Source of the DNA: CAIRDP01 sp037134895
GTDB taxonomy: Bacteria > Bacteroidota > Bacteroidia > Bacteroidales > FEN-979
Assembly: GCA_037134895.1 (NCBI GenBank)
Contig: JBAXLI010000014.1
Span: forward strand, 10,843-74,842
Length of the DNA stretch: 64,000 bases
Direction: 5' to 3'
Part shown: piece after piece, positions 9,435 to 18,189 of the stretch
How the letters are laid out: each line of letters begins with the position of its first letter
Numbering within the stretch: the first letter of the stretch is position 1
Position numbers and translations under genes: made by a program
The notes under the pieces: model-generated
Seen by the model: the letters and a program-made list of their open reading frames with translations, nothing else
What the model was told of the DNA's origin: nothing
Databases searched by the model: none

Positions 9435-9463
9435 GGAAAACATGGACGATCCGAGTAGATTTG
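9433..9463 (+). promoter_or_regulatory. Promoter TTG-N20-TAGATTTG for the yqeY-methyltransferase pair
   Basis: A TTG at 9433-9435 and the -7 box TAGATTTG at 9456-9463 are separated by 20 bp, the best spacing for the Bacteroidota housekeeping sigma factor. The -7 box is 24 bp before the ATG at 9487. Confidence 0.65.
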
Positions 9464-9486
9464 TATGCTTAGAAACACTTTGAATT

Positions 9487-9939
9487 ATGAACCTGGAAGA
9501 AAAAATAAACAACGACATCAAAACCGCCATGCTTTCGAGGGAACAGGAAAAACTCGAAGCAATACGTGCTGTAAAGGCAGCGATACTGCTAGAAAAATCC
9601 AAGGAGAGCGGTACCGGTACGATTGATGAAGCGGCTGAAATGAAGATCCTGCAGAAGCTTGTAAAGCAGAGGAAGGAATCGGCAGAGGTTTATTCAGCAG
9701 GTAAAAGGGAAGATCTGGCAATAAAAGAGCTCTTTGAAGCTTCCATCATCGAGAAATACCTTCCCCAGCAGATGAACGAAGAAGAAGTTACCACCATTAT
9801 CGGTAAGATCATAACTTCAAGCGGTGCTTCATCGATGAAAGATATGGGTAAAGTGATGGGCCTGGCCAGCAAGGAATTTGCAGGCAAGGCCGACAATAAA
9901 ATGATCTCTGAGATCGTCAAACGCCTGCTGGGAGGATGA
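9487..9939 (+). CDS. GatB/YqeY domain protein
   Basis: This 150-residue helical protein matches the YqeY family, which corresponds to the tRNA-binding tail of the GatB amidotransferase subunit. It begins MNLEEKINNDIKTAMLSREQEKLEAIRAVKAAI and has the family block IEKYLPQQMNEEEV and a C-terminal GKVMG segment. Length is normal. It may act in tRNA-dependent amidation or tRNA handling, but the free-standing protein's role is not settled. It is first in a two-gene unit; its stop overlaps the region just before the methyltransferase start. Confidence 0.85.
   Translation: MNLEEKINNDIKTAMLSREQEKLEAIRAVKAAILLEKSKESGTGTIDEAAEMKILQKLVKQRKESAEVYSAGKREDLAIKELFEASIIEKYLPQQMNEEEVTTIIGKIITSSGASSMKDMGKVMGLASKEFAGKADNKMISEIVKRLLGG
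9931..9935 (+). promoter_or_regulatory. Shine-Dalgarno site GGAGG deciding the methyltransferase start
   Basis: A strong GGAGG lies inside the end of yqeY. Spacing is 6 nt to the ATG at 9942 and 0 nt to the ATG at 9936, so 9942 is the likely start. Such sites are rare in this window. Confidence 0.55.
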
Positions 9940-9941
9940 CC

Positions 9942-10847
9942 ATGGATCTTCTGACTCCCAACAACTGGAAGGATTATGAGCTCATTGATACCGGTGGACT
10001 GGAAAAGCTGGAGCGTTTCGGGCAGTATATCCTTGCACGCCCTGAACCACAGGCGGTATGGAAGAAAGCCCTCCCTGAAAATGAATGGGAAAAACTTGCT
10101 CATGCCAGGTATAGCAGGATGAAAGGCACAGACCCTGCAAAATCTGAAAACCAGGAAAGAGGAGAATGGGTCAGAATTAAGAAAATGCCGGAACAGTGGC
10201 AGATCGGGTATGTGTATGACAGAATGAACCTCAGGTTTCGCCTCGGCCTTACATCCTTCGGGCATATCGGGCTGTTCCCCGAGCAGGCGGTGAACTGGGA
10301 TTTTATGTATGATCATATTTCTGCACATAAAGCCGGGGTTCAGGGGTTCAAAGTCCTCAACCTGTTTGCCTATACAGGCGGTGCCTCACTTGCAGCCAAG
10401 GCTGCCGGAGCTGATGTGGTGCATGTTGATTCCTCAAAACCCGCACTCAGCTGGGCCAGGGAGATCATGGAACTCTCGGGACTAAATAACATACGATGGG
10501 TTGCCGAAGATGCACTCAAGTTTATCAGGAGGGAAGCAAAAAGGGGAAATAAGTACAATGGCATAGTACTTGATCCTCCGGCCTATGGAAGGGGTCCGGA
10601 AGGAGAGAAATGGATGTTGCAGGACAGCATTGACGAAATGATCTCACACTGTTTGGATATCCTGGAGCCATCAGGCAGCTTCCTGATATTCAGCCTCTAT
10701 TCCATGGGCTTTTCGGCCATGATCGCTGAAAACCTTGTAAAATCAAATGTCACCCTCAATCCCGACATTGAAACCGCTGAACTTTATTTTCAGGACAGAG
10801 CCCGAAGAAAACTACCTCTCGGGACCCTGCTGAGAATGATAAGCTAA
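9942..10847 (+). CDS. Class I SAM-dependent RNA methyltransferase (RlmI/RlmK-like)
   Basis: From the ATG at 9942 the protein has 301 residues. The first half is a family-specific N-terminal region (LLTPNNWKDYELIDTGG). The Rossmann domain follows with motif I VLNLFAYTGGASLAAKAAG, an acidic loop DVVHVDSSKPAL, and motif IV VLDPPAYGRG, typical of RNA or protein-N methyltransferases. The PUA domain of full-length RlmI is absent. It most likely methylates rRNA cytosine or guanine, using SAM; the site is unknown. It runs translationally coupled after yqeY and its 3' end overlaps the convergent M14 peptidase stop by 4 bp. Confidence 0.8.
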   Translation: MDLLTPNNWKDYELIDTGGLEKLERFGQYILARPEPQAVWKKALPENEWEKLAHARYSRMKGTDPAKSENQERGEWVRIKKMPEQWQIGYVYDRMNLRFRLGLTSFGHIGLFPEQAVNWDFMYDHISAHKAGVQGFKVLNLFAYTGGASLAAKAAGADVVHVDSSKPALSWAREIMELSGLNNIRWVAEDALKFIRREAKRGNKYNGIVLDPPAYGRGPEGEKWMLQDSIDEMISHCLDILEPSGSFLIFSLYSMGFSAMIAENLVKSNVTLNPDIETAELYFQDRARRKLPLGTLLRMIS

Positions 10848-13432
10848 GGCAGCAGAAGCGGATTGAACAGCAGTTTGAAAGTAGCCTGGGTTGAAGCTCT
10901 GAACTGCGGACTGAAACCGTAAAGGAAAAGCTGGCCCTTCCCTTTTCTCAGCCAAACCAGGACTGATTTATCAGCCAGTTTTTCAGGTTTTTCGCAGTAG
11001 CCACTTAGCAGGATGTTTTCCTCGGGAAACTTACCAACCACTCGCCTGTCCATATCAAAATCTGGTATGGATGTAGCAAATACCGGCTCACCGCGGAAGA
11101 AGATGCCTGTTGAATGCTGCATTCCGGCAGTCATTAGAGTACCCGGCTCGAGTTCCATTTTTACAAATGAACCGGGGCAGAACAAGCCTTCCTTTGAAAG
11201 CCGCTTTGAGATATCCCTTACCGGCAGGCGGAACTCCCTGGTCGTATCACCTGCTTTAACTGTAAGCAGACCCGTGAAAAGTTCTGTAGAGCCGCACCAT
11301 GAAAGTATCCTTCCACCCTGGTTCAGGAAGTCGATGAGTTTCTGCAATCCTTTTTTTCCCATTCCTTTTGTAAATTCAGGTGGATATGTGGTCGGATAGG
11401 ACTGTCCGTCGGATTCATATTTGCCGTCGATTAAAATGGATTTCTCATTATCGGGAAGAATAACAACATCAAAGTTTTTAATGAAGTCGGTTTTTTCAAA
11501 TTCACCGGGCCTGACAATTTTATAAGGAATATGATAGGAATCGAAGACGTACCTTGTCCACCCGGCATCCATGTCATGCATCCAGGTTTCAACCAGGGCA
11601 ATCCTGGCTATTTTTAAAGGATTTGAAGGGATTTCAGCCCCGGTGGAAAGGTATTCAGGAGAGACCGATAAAAGTTTAAGCAGGCTGTCGAGTTTCGGTT
11701 GTCCTCCTCCATCTCTTTTAATAATAAAATCACCTGTTGAATTCCGGTTTACCTCAAGTTTTGCTGCAGATGCCATGAATACGGCTTTAAAGCTTTCATT
11801 GCTGTTTACAGGGAAACATACTGCGGAATAATTCTCAGGAGGAGGATTGTTCAGGGTGTAAGGTGTATTTACCGGAGTGATACGGGATGCAAGAGCCGGG
11901 ATGAGGGAGTCTACCTCGATACAGCTGACTCCCCGATGAAGCGGGAGTGACCAGCTGGCAATATCATATGGTTTCATAACTTCGCCTTCGGGAGTATAAT
12001 GACGCACAGGATACTTTTGTTTTTCCATAATCTCTTTGATGAAGGACCTGAATGGTTGTGCAAGTGGTACGACAATGCTGCCCTTTGCAAAGACCTGCGA
12101 ATTAACTACTGTTTCTGACTGCAGCTGATAAGAAGATATTCCATGGTCGGAAAGGAGGTTCACCAGTGAAACAAGTTCACTCCTGTCGTGCTGGGCTGCC
12201 GGAAGGATGTAATAATACGGGGCCTGGGTGCGGCCTTTGTTCACCTCGCTGCGGCACATGAAATTCCTGAACTTCAGGATTGCCGATCTGTTGTCGGCCG
12301 CTGTTTTCAGGATGGAATAGGTTGAGGAAGTCTCCAAATTGATAATATCGCCGAGCCTCCACCACCCACCCTTCCAGGGATCCGGAAAGTTGATGCTTTT
12401 TTTATTTTCCGAAAGCCCTTTTCCCCCAGGATCCAGCTCGTTCTCTTCGCAAAAGATGGGTGTTGCAACATGAACGCTTGCCGCTTCGGTGAGGAATGCG
12501 ATCACATTTTTCCACAGGCAGGTCTCGGTTGATCCGGGCCAGTAATCGTCGAAGAGGTAATTCTGGCTTATCCCCTTAAGTCCATCCGCAGTCATATCCT
12601 TCATCAAACCCGAACCGAACACACTGATCCAGTTCCAGATCCCTGCATCCACATTTTCGGCAATAGGATCATGCGGAGGAGGAATGAAATACCTCACCCC
12701 GCCTGATCCCATCTGGTGTTTTTCGACCATGACCTGCGGAAACCAGTCTTTGCTGAAAAGTCCGTCAATAGCCCTTGTGTCATCCTGTGTAAGCGAAATG
12801 AAATCACGGTTGTTGTCATGCCCGGCATACTTATGGTAGATCCCCGGAAGCGAACAGCCTTCAAATTCGGTGCCCAGGTATTTCAGGTAATTTTCGATCA
12901 CCATATCCATTCCATCGGGGTTATGGCAGGGAACGGCCATATACACTGCCTCTGTAAGAACATGGAGTTTAACAGGGTCATTTGTGGTGGCCAGTTCATA
13001 GGCTATCAAAGGCAGTGATTGTGAGGGGCCAACCTCATTTGAATGCATCGACAATGTGGCAAGAACGAACACTTTTCCTTCTTCGGTAAGTTTGTCCAAA
13101 GTCTCGGGCGAAAGATCCGGATCCAGTGCAAGCGTTCGGTTGATCTCTTTAAGCCTTTCAAGATGTTTAATGTTGTCGGCGGATGAGATACACACAACAT
13201 ACATAGGTTTCCCAAGGGGGGATTTTCCTATCTGCTCAACTTTGACCCGGTCAGTGGATTGTTCAAGGAGTTTCAGGTAGTCAACCAGTTTCTCATAGGT
13301 AAAGAGTTTGCGGTCGGTCCCTGGTTTAAACCCGAAAAATTCTTCTGGTGTTTTGATGTTTCCTGATATTGCGGGGCCCAGGCCAATGACAATTAAAGCT
13401 GAAGCAAGAAAAATAAAACGCAAATTTTTCAT
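10844..13432 (-). CDS. Secreted M14-family zinc carboxypeptidase
   Basis: The 862-residue precursor has a Sec signal peptide (residues 1 to about 23). The peptidase domain shows the M14 zinc motif HSNE (H130, E133), NPDG at 171-174, an NNRD substrate-binding motif, a later third zinc histidine in MVEKHQMG, and the catalytic glutamate in FLTEAAS. The last 350 residues form an accessory region typical of large Bacteroidota M14 peptidases. It should be periplasmic or outer-membrane associated and remove C-terminal residues from peptides. No T9SS tail is visible at the C-terminus. Confidence 0.85.
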   Translation of the reverse strand: MKNLRFIFLASALIVIGLGPAISGNIKTPEEFFGFKPGTDRKLFTYEKLVDYLKLLEQSTDRVKVEQIGKSPLGKPMYVVCISSADNIKHLERLKEINRTLALDPDLSPETLDKLTEEGKVFVLATLSMHSNEVGPSQSLPLIAYELATTNDPVKLHVLTEAVYMAVPCHNPDGMDMVIENYLKYLGTEFEGCSLPGIYHKYAGHDNNRDFISLTQDDTRAIDGLFSKDWFPQVMVEKHQMGSGGVRYFIPPPHDPIAENVDAGIWNWISVFGSGLMKDMTADGLKGISQNYLFDDYWPGSTETCLWKNVIAFLTEAASVHVATPIFCEENELDPGGKGLSENKKSINFPDPWKGGWWRLGDIINLETSSTYSILKTAADNRSAILKFRNFMCRSEVNKGRTQAPYYYILPAAQHDRSELVSLVNLLSDHGISSYQLQSETVVNSQVFAKGSIVVPLAQPFRSFIKEIMEKQKYPVRHYTPEGEVMKPYDIASWSLPLHRGVSCIEVDSLIPALASRITPVNTPYTLNNPPPENYSAVCFPVNSNESFKAVFMASAAKLEVNRNSTGDFIIKRDGGGQPKLDSLLKLLSVSPEYLSTGAEIPSNPLKIARIALVETWMHDMDAGWTRYVFDSYHIPYKIVRPGEFEKTDFIKNFDVVILPDNEKSILIDGKYESDGQSYPTTYPPEFTKGMGKKGLQKLIDFLNQGGRILSWCGSTELFTGLLTVKAGDTTREFRLPVRDISKRLSKEGLFCPGSFVKMELEPGTLMTAGMQHSTGIFFRGEPVFATSIPDFDMDRRVVGKFPEENILLSGYCEKPEKLADKSVLVWLRKGKGQLFLYGFSPQFRASTQATFKLLFNPLLLP

Positions 13433-13457
13433 GGGATAAAGTTAAGGACCGGCAATA

Positions 13458-14591
13458 TTAAGAAATATCAAGAAACAGATCGGAACTGATTTTATCGGCA
13501 AACAGTTTTCCCTGATCGCTCAGGGTATAGATCCCGTTATTTTCGATCATATCCCCGGTAATAATATACGCCCTGGCCCGGATTATGAAATACGAAGCCA
13601 TATCCTCTCCGAATTCTGTTGCGATATGGTTGATATGTGATCCCCACATTGTTCTCAGAGAGACCATCACGTATTCATTGTATTTCTGTCCCTGACTGAG
13701 AACTTCCGATTCGAAAAAGTCCATGCCCTGAGATAACTGCCGGCAATATTTGCTGATCCCGCTCACATTCCACTGCCGCGAGGCACCGTTAAAAGAATGA
13801 GCCGATGGGCCAAGGCCAAGGTAGTGCTCAGCTGTCCAGTATGAGGAGTTATGTTTTGAATAATAGCCAGGAAGGCAGAAGTTGGAGATCTCATAATGTT
13901 CATAGCCCCTGGAACGCAGGTACTCCATCAGGAAGCTGAACTTCCTTGACTGTTCCTCGTCATCCGGCTCCTGGAGCAGGCCTTTACGTATCATTACAGC
14001 CATGGCCGTATCGGGTTCAACAGTCAGGGAGTAAGCTGAGATATGCGGAATTCCCAGGTTGACAGCCCTCTCAAGGTTTATGGCGAAATCATCATCCGAC
14101 TGACCGGGCAAGCCGAAAATAAAATCCGCAGACAAATCAGAAAAACCTTTTTCAAGGGCCAGCTTCAGGGCCAGTTCACTCTGCTTCCCGCTATGGATGC
14201 GGCCCAGGTACTTCAGGTCTTTGTCTGAAAATGACTGAACGCCTATGCTAAGCCTGTTGATCCCGGTATGTAGCCAGGACTCAAGGTTCTGAGCAGTGAC
14301 ATCATCGGGATTGACTTCAATCGTGATCTCAGCATCAGGCGAAATACTGAATGTTTCGTTAAGTTTTGAGAGAATCAGACAGAGTTCGGTGGCTTCCAGC
14401 ACAGAAGGTGTGCCTCCCCCGAAATAGATCGTGCTGACCAGGCGTCCGCCCAGGTAGTTCCTTTGTAAATCCATTTCAAGAAGAAGGGCTTCAACAAAGG
14501 CAGTTTTTGAGCTGAGGGAAGCAACGGAAAAGAAATTGCAATAAGGGCATTTGCTTTTGCAGAAGGGGATATGCAGGTAAATCCCGGCCAT
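13458..14591 (-). CDS. hemW: Radical SAM heme chaperone HemW
   Basis: The protein has 377 residues, the normal family length. The N-terminus MAGIYLHIPFCKSKCPYCNF carries the radical-SAM CxxxCxxC motif (C11, C15, C18) used to bind a 4Fe-4S cluster. GGGTPS follows at about residues 59-64, then the HemN-family block FIFGLPGQSDDDF, and the C-terminal HemW region. It lacks the N-terminal extension of coproporphyrinogen dehydrogenase HemN, which supports HemW: a protein that binds heme and delivers it to respiratory enzymes. It is 4 bp downstream of the histidine kinase gene, so both are likely cotranscribed. Confidence 0.87.
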   Translation of the reverse strand: MAGIYLHIPFCKSKCPYCNFFSVASLSSKTAFVEALLLEMDLQRNYLGGRLVSTIYFGGGTPSVLEATELCLILSKLNETFSISPDAEITIEVNPDDVTAQNLESWLHTGINRLSIGVQSFSDKDLKYLGRIHSGKQSELALKLALEKGFSDLSADFIFGLPGQSDDDFAINLERAVNLGIPHISAYSLTVEPDTAMAVMIRKGLLQEPDDEEQSRKFSFLMEYLRSRGYEHYEISNFCLPGYYSKHNSSYWTAEHYLGLGPSAHSFNGASRQWNVSGISKYCRQLSQGMDFFESEVLSQGQKYNEYVMVSLRTMWGSHINHIATEFGEDMASYFIIRARAYIITGDMIENNGIYTLSDQGKLFADKISSDLFLDIS

Positions 14592-14595
14592 CAGA

Positions 14596-16131
14596 TTATT
14601 TCTTCAGGATGATACGGAAGGTGGTTCCTTTTCCGATAGTTGAGGATTTTACAAAGATCTTGCCGCTATGGTAATTTTCAACAATCCTTTTCGAAAGAGT
14701 AAGTCCCAGTCCCCATCCCCTGGTTTTGCTTGTATATCCCGGGTGGAAAATGGTTTTAAACCTTGATTTGGCAATCCCCTTGCCCGTATCGGCGATGTCA
14801 ATATGGATATGGTCGATATCGTCGCTTATTTCGATGTTGATAAGCCCGCTGCCTTCCATAGCATCCACGGCATTCTTGCAGAGATTTTCAATGACCCATT
14901 CGAAAAGATGAAGGTTTACGGGGATTTCAATCACTTTGACCGGGGGTGGGCTTACTTCAAATTTAATTTTCTGTGAAGTGCGCGAGCTTATATAGCCTAC
15001 TGCATCATGAACAACCTTCACGATATTCAGTTTTTCAAGTTTGGCGGCAGATCCGATCTTCGAAAAACGGTCGGTAATGGTTTCGAGGCGCTGAACATCT
15101 TTTTCTATTTCCAGCACCGTTTCATTATCAAGGCCTTTTAGCTTGAGCAACTCAATCCAGGCTGCCATGGATGAAAGGGGAGTGCCGAGCTGGTGAGCGG
15201 TTTCCTTTGCCATTCCTACCCAGACCTGGTTCTGTTCAGATTTCCTTGCATAACTGAATAACAGATATGCGATGGACAGGAAGAGGGAAATGGCTGCAAG
15301 CTGAATATAAGGATAATAAAAAAGTTGTTTCAGAAGGAATGAATCTTCAAAGTAAATGAGGTGGACACCGGTATTTGCAAGATTAACCCTGATAGGTGTA
15401 TTTTCCGACGCCATCGATTTCAGGGTTTCTTCAACAAACCTGGGGTTCTCCATCTTTTTTTTCGGGATGTTGCCGTAACTGGTCCAGTGTTTCCCCGTGC
15501 TGTCAGTAACGATCACAGGAACCGAAGCAGAGTTCAGAACCACCTCCGAGAAAAAGGAATCAATCAGTTCGTCAATAACTCTTTTTAATTCAGTAAAGAT
15601 ATTGGAGTCGGTATAATAGAGGTAGATTTTCTCATCCTTATAATACTTCACAATAATCGGTGAATATTTTGTAAACCGCTGTTTAAGTTTTCCTTCCAGT
15701 TTTGTCCCAACCAGCCCGAACAGGGAATCCTTTCCCAGTTTGACATTCCTGGCAAAACTTATAGTCCCGTTAACATCCGTAATAATTACCGGTATATTGG
15801 TGTTGTTTGAGATTATCTCCAGGAAAAAATTCAGGTCTTCGTTGGAAGTTGCAGTGATTAACCTTCTCTGTGCTTCGGCCAGGGTCACGACCCTCAGCCT
15901 TTCTTCGCTCTTGATCTGTTCAAATAGTTTATTGGTAACATTAACAAGATCAGCTTTATGGTGGATGGCATCGGCCCAAATCTCGACATTTTTGCGTTCG
16001 TCCTTACGAATCTCATTGACCAGGATGTTGGTGTAATACAGGGAAACTGAAACGATCCCTACTGCAATGGCAAACAAGATCAGCTTCCAGCGTCTTTTCC
16101 TGAGGTAGATATCCACAATAAGAGTTTTCAT
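14596..16131 (-). CDS. Orphan membrane sensor histidine kinase
   Basis: The 511-residue protein has two membrane helices (about 15-36 and 275-294) enclosing a 240-residue periplasmic sensor. The sensor contains a similar motif twice, PVIITDVNG near 114 and PVIVTDSTG near 205, hinting at a duplicated fold. The cytoplasmic part has an H-box AKETAHQLGTPLSS with H313 as the phosphorylated residue, then the ATPase N-box (NLCKNAVDAMEGSG), G1 (DTGKGI) and G2 (TRGWGLGLTLSKRIVE). No HAMP or PAS domain is visible between the membrane and the H-box. No response regulator is encoded nearby, so the partner is unknown. The gene is divergent from the S9 peptidase. Confidence 0.87.
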   Translation of the reverse strand: MKTLIVDIYLRKRRWKLILFAIAVGIVSVSLYYTNILVNEIRKDERKNVEIWADAIHHKADLVNVTNKLFEQIKSEERLRVVTLAEAQRRLITATSNEDLNFFLEIISNNTNIPVIITDVNGTISFARNVKLGKDSLFGLVGTKLEGKLKQRFTKYSPIIVKYYKDEKIYLYYTDSNIFTELKRVIDELIDSFFSEVVLNSASVPVIVTDSTGKHWTSYGNIPKKKMENPRFVEETLKSMASENTPIRVNLANTGVHLIYFEDSFLLKQLFYYPYIQLAAISLFLSIAYLLFSYARKSEQNQVWVGMAKETAHQLGTPLSSMAAWIELLKLKGLDNETVLEIEKDVQRLETITDRFSKIGSAAKLEKLNIVKVVHDAVGYISSRTSQKIKFEVSPPPVKVIEIPVNLHLFEWVIENLCKNAVDAMEGSGLINIEISDDIDHIHIDIADTGKGIAKSRFKTIFHPGYTSKTRGWGLGLTLSKRIVENYHSGKIFVKSSTIGKGTTFRIILKK

Positions 16132-16187
16132 AAATTAACGCCGGAAAACCGTATTTATTTTTTCTTCCGGTTATAAAGAATTGAAAA

Positions 16188-16195
16188 CAAATATA
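16188..16195 (-). promoter_or_regulatory. -7 box (TATATTTG, minus strand) for the histidine kinase-hemW unit
   Basis: An exact TAnnTTTG on the minus strand, 57 bp upstream of the kinase ATG. It lies only 2 bp from the plus-strand -7 box at 16198, so the two divergent promoters nearly overlap. No good -33 box was found. Confidence 0.45.
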
Positions 16196-16197
16196 TT

Positions 16198-16205
16198 TAC
16201 TTTTG
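16198..16205 (+). promoter_or_regulatory. -7 box (TACTTTTG) for the S9 peptidase gene
   Basis: An exact TAnnTTTG, 15 bp upstream of the ATG at 16221. The only TTG upstream (16181-16183) is 14 bp away, closer than usual. It sits back to back with the kinase -7 box at 16188-16195. Confidence 0.45.
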
Positions 16206-16220
16206 TAAGAAGCACTTTAA

Positions 16221-18152
16221 ATGAAGTTACTTATGAGAAAAAAATTCATTTTATCCCTGATCTGTTCAGGGATTCTTGCACTTTCTTTTATTATGGAAGG
16301 ATGTAAACCCGGAAAACCTGCCCAGGTGAGGCAGATACCACTTGAGGATTTTTTTAAAAATCCTGAAAAATCTCGTTACCAGATCTCTCCCGACGGAAAG
16401 TATTTTTCGTTCATGGCACCATACCAGAAGAGGATGAACATTTTTGTACAGGAAATCGGGAAGGACAGCGCAATGAGGCTTACTTCAGAAACCGACCGCG
16501 ATATCTCCAACTATTTCTGGAAGAACCCCACCAGGATCCTTTTCCTGAAAGATACAGGGGGTGATGAAAATTTCCGATTGTACGGGGTAAATGTCGATGG
16601 AAGCAATCTTAAATGTTTTACCGACTTCCCTAAAGTCCGCACTGAACTTTTCGATGAGATGGAAAACTTCCCCGATGAGGTGCTGATCGGGCTTAACAAG
16701 AGAAATCCCCAGGTATTTGACCCGTTCCGCCTTAACATTGTCACTGGTGAGATGAAACAGCTCGCCGAGAATCCGGGTAATATACAGGGATGGATGATGG
16801 ACCATGATGGCAAACTTCGGGTTGCAGTTGCAATCGTCGACGGGGTGAATTCCCAGATCCTATACCGCGAAAAGGAAACCGACAAGTTCAAGCCGGTCCT
16901 TACCACGAATTTCAAGGAGAATGTTTCACCGGTATTTTTCACTTTCGACAATAAGAACGTATATGCAATTTCGAACCTCGGAAGGGATAAATCGGTGGTC
17001 GTTGAATTTGACATTGCCAATGGGAAGGAGATAAAAACCCTTTATGAGAATCCCAATTTTGACATAAGCTCTCTGAATTATTCCAAAAAACGCAAGGTTC
17101 TGACCACGGCCGACTATGAATCGGCTAAGCTCGAGCGTTATTTCTTTGATGAAGAAACAAAGAAGATCTACGACAGGGTACAAAAAGAAGTGGGTAACCT
17201 GAATGTGAACATCCCGTGGGCCACAAAAGCTGAAGATAAATTTATCGTACGCGTATACAGTGACAGGTCCCTTGGGGCATATTACATTTACGATAAAACT
17301 GCGGATAAGCTCACAAAGATCGCCGACATTGGCCCCTGGCTGAAGACGGAGGAGCTTGCAGAAATGCTGCCGATTGAATATAAGTCACGTGATGGCTTAA
17401 CAATTAGCGGGTACCTGACCCTTCCGGTTGGTTATACTTTGGAGACTGCTAAAAATCTTCCGCTGGTTGTGAATCCTCATGGCGGTCCGTGGGCACGTGA
17501 CAGCTGGGGATTTAACCCTGAGATCCAGTTCCTTGCAAACAGGGGCTACGCTGTTTTACAAATGAACTTCAGGGGTTCGACCGGTTACGGGAGAAAATTC
17601 TGGGAAGACTCATTCAAACAATGGGGACTGACCATGCAGGACGATGTTTCCGACGGATTGAAATGGCTGGTCGATAAGGGGATTGCCGATCCAAAGCGTG
17701 TTGCGATCTATGGCGGAAGCTACGGAGGGTATGCTACCCTGATGGGCATTGTGAAAGATCCCGATCAGTATGCAGCTGCAGTGGATTATGTAGGTGTTTC
17801 GAACATGTTCACCTTCATGAACACCATTCCTCCTTACTGGAAACCCATGCTCGACATGTTTCACGAGATGGTTGGAGATCCTAAAAAGGACAGTGCACTT
17901 CTTGCTTCAGTTTCACCGGTATTTCATGTTGACAAGATCAAAACCCCCCTGTTCATCGCACAGGGAGCCAATGATCCGAGGGTGAACAAAGCCGAGTCGG
18001 ACCAGATGGTTGAGGCATTGAAAAAGAAGGGAGTTGTCGTTGAATACATGGTCAAAGACAATGAAGGCCATGGCTTCCACAACGAAGAGAACCGCTTTGA
18101 TTTTTACAGGGCGATGGAGAAATTCCTGGGGCAGCATCTGAACAAAAAATAA
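16221..18152 (+). CDS. S9-family prolyl oligopeptidase-like lipoprotein
   Basis: The 643-residue protein starts with a probable lipoprotein signal peptide ending FIMEGC, so it is likely anchored in a membrane facing the periplasm. A beta-propeller domain (about residues 45-390) precedes an alpha/beta-hydrolase domain. The catalytic triad is readable: S500 in GGSYGGY, D585 in GANDPRV and H617 in NEGHGF. The blocks PHGGPWARD and MNFRGSTGYGR are typical of acylaminoacyl-peptidase/dipeptidyl peptidase relatives. It should cleave short peptides. Starts at 16221 or at the ATG at 16233 are both possible. It ends at a strong terminator shared with the convergent manC gene. Confidence 0.86.
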   Translation: MKLLMRKKFILSLICSGILALSFIMEGCKPGKPAQVRQIPLEDFFKNPEKSRYQISPDGKYFSFMAPYQKRMNIFVQEIGKDSAMRLTSETDRDISNYFWKNPTRILFLKDTGGDENFRLYGVNVDGSNLKCFTDFPKVRTELFDEMENFPDEVLIGLNKRNPQVFDPFRLNIVTGEMKQLAENPGNIQGWMMDHDGKLRVAVAIVDGVNSQILYREKETDKFKPVLTTNFKENVSPVFFTFDNKNVYAISNLGRDKSVVVEFDIANGKEIKTLYENPNFDISSLNYSKKRKVLTTADYESAKLERYFFDEETKKIYDRVQKEVGNLNVNIPWATKAEDKFIVRVYSDRSLGAYYIYDKTADKLTKIADIGPWLKTEELAEMLPIEYKSRDGLTISGYLTLPVGYTLETAKNLPLVVNPHGGPWARDSWGFNPEIQFLANRGYAVLQMNFRGSTGYGRKFWEDSFKQWGLTMQDDVSDGLKWLVDKGIADPKRVAIYGGSYGGYATLMGIVKDPDQYAAAVDYVGVSNMFTFMNTIPPYWKPMLDMFHEMVGDPKKDSALLASVSPVFHVDKIKTPLFIAQGANDPRVNKAESDQMVEALKKKGVVVEYMVKDNEGHGFHNEENRFDFYRAMEKFLGQHLNKK

Positions 18153-18154
18153 TA

Positions 18155-18189
18155 AAAAAAGGGGGCTGCATTGAAGCCCCCTTTTTTTA
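18155..18189. terminator. Bidirectional terminator between S9 peptidase and manC
   Basis: The stem GGGGGCT/AGCCCCC (18161-18167 with 18175-18181) has a 7-nt loop, with seven A on the left and seven T on the right. It can therefore end transcripts from both convergent genes. Its right edge overlaps the last codons of manC. Confidence 0.9.

Noticed and set aside
16511..17020. A 169-codon minus-strand open frame
   Set aside because: It is antisense to the beta-propeller part of the S9 peptidase and has no recognisable domain.
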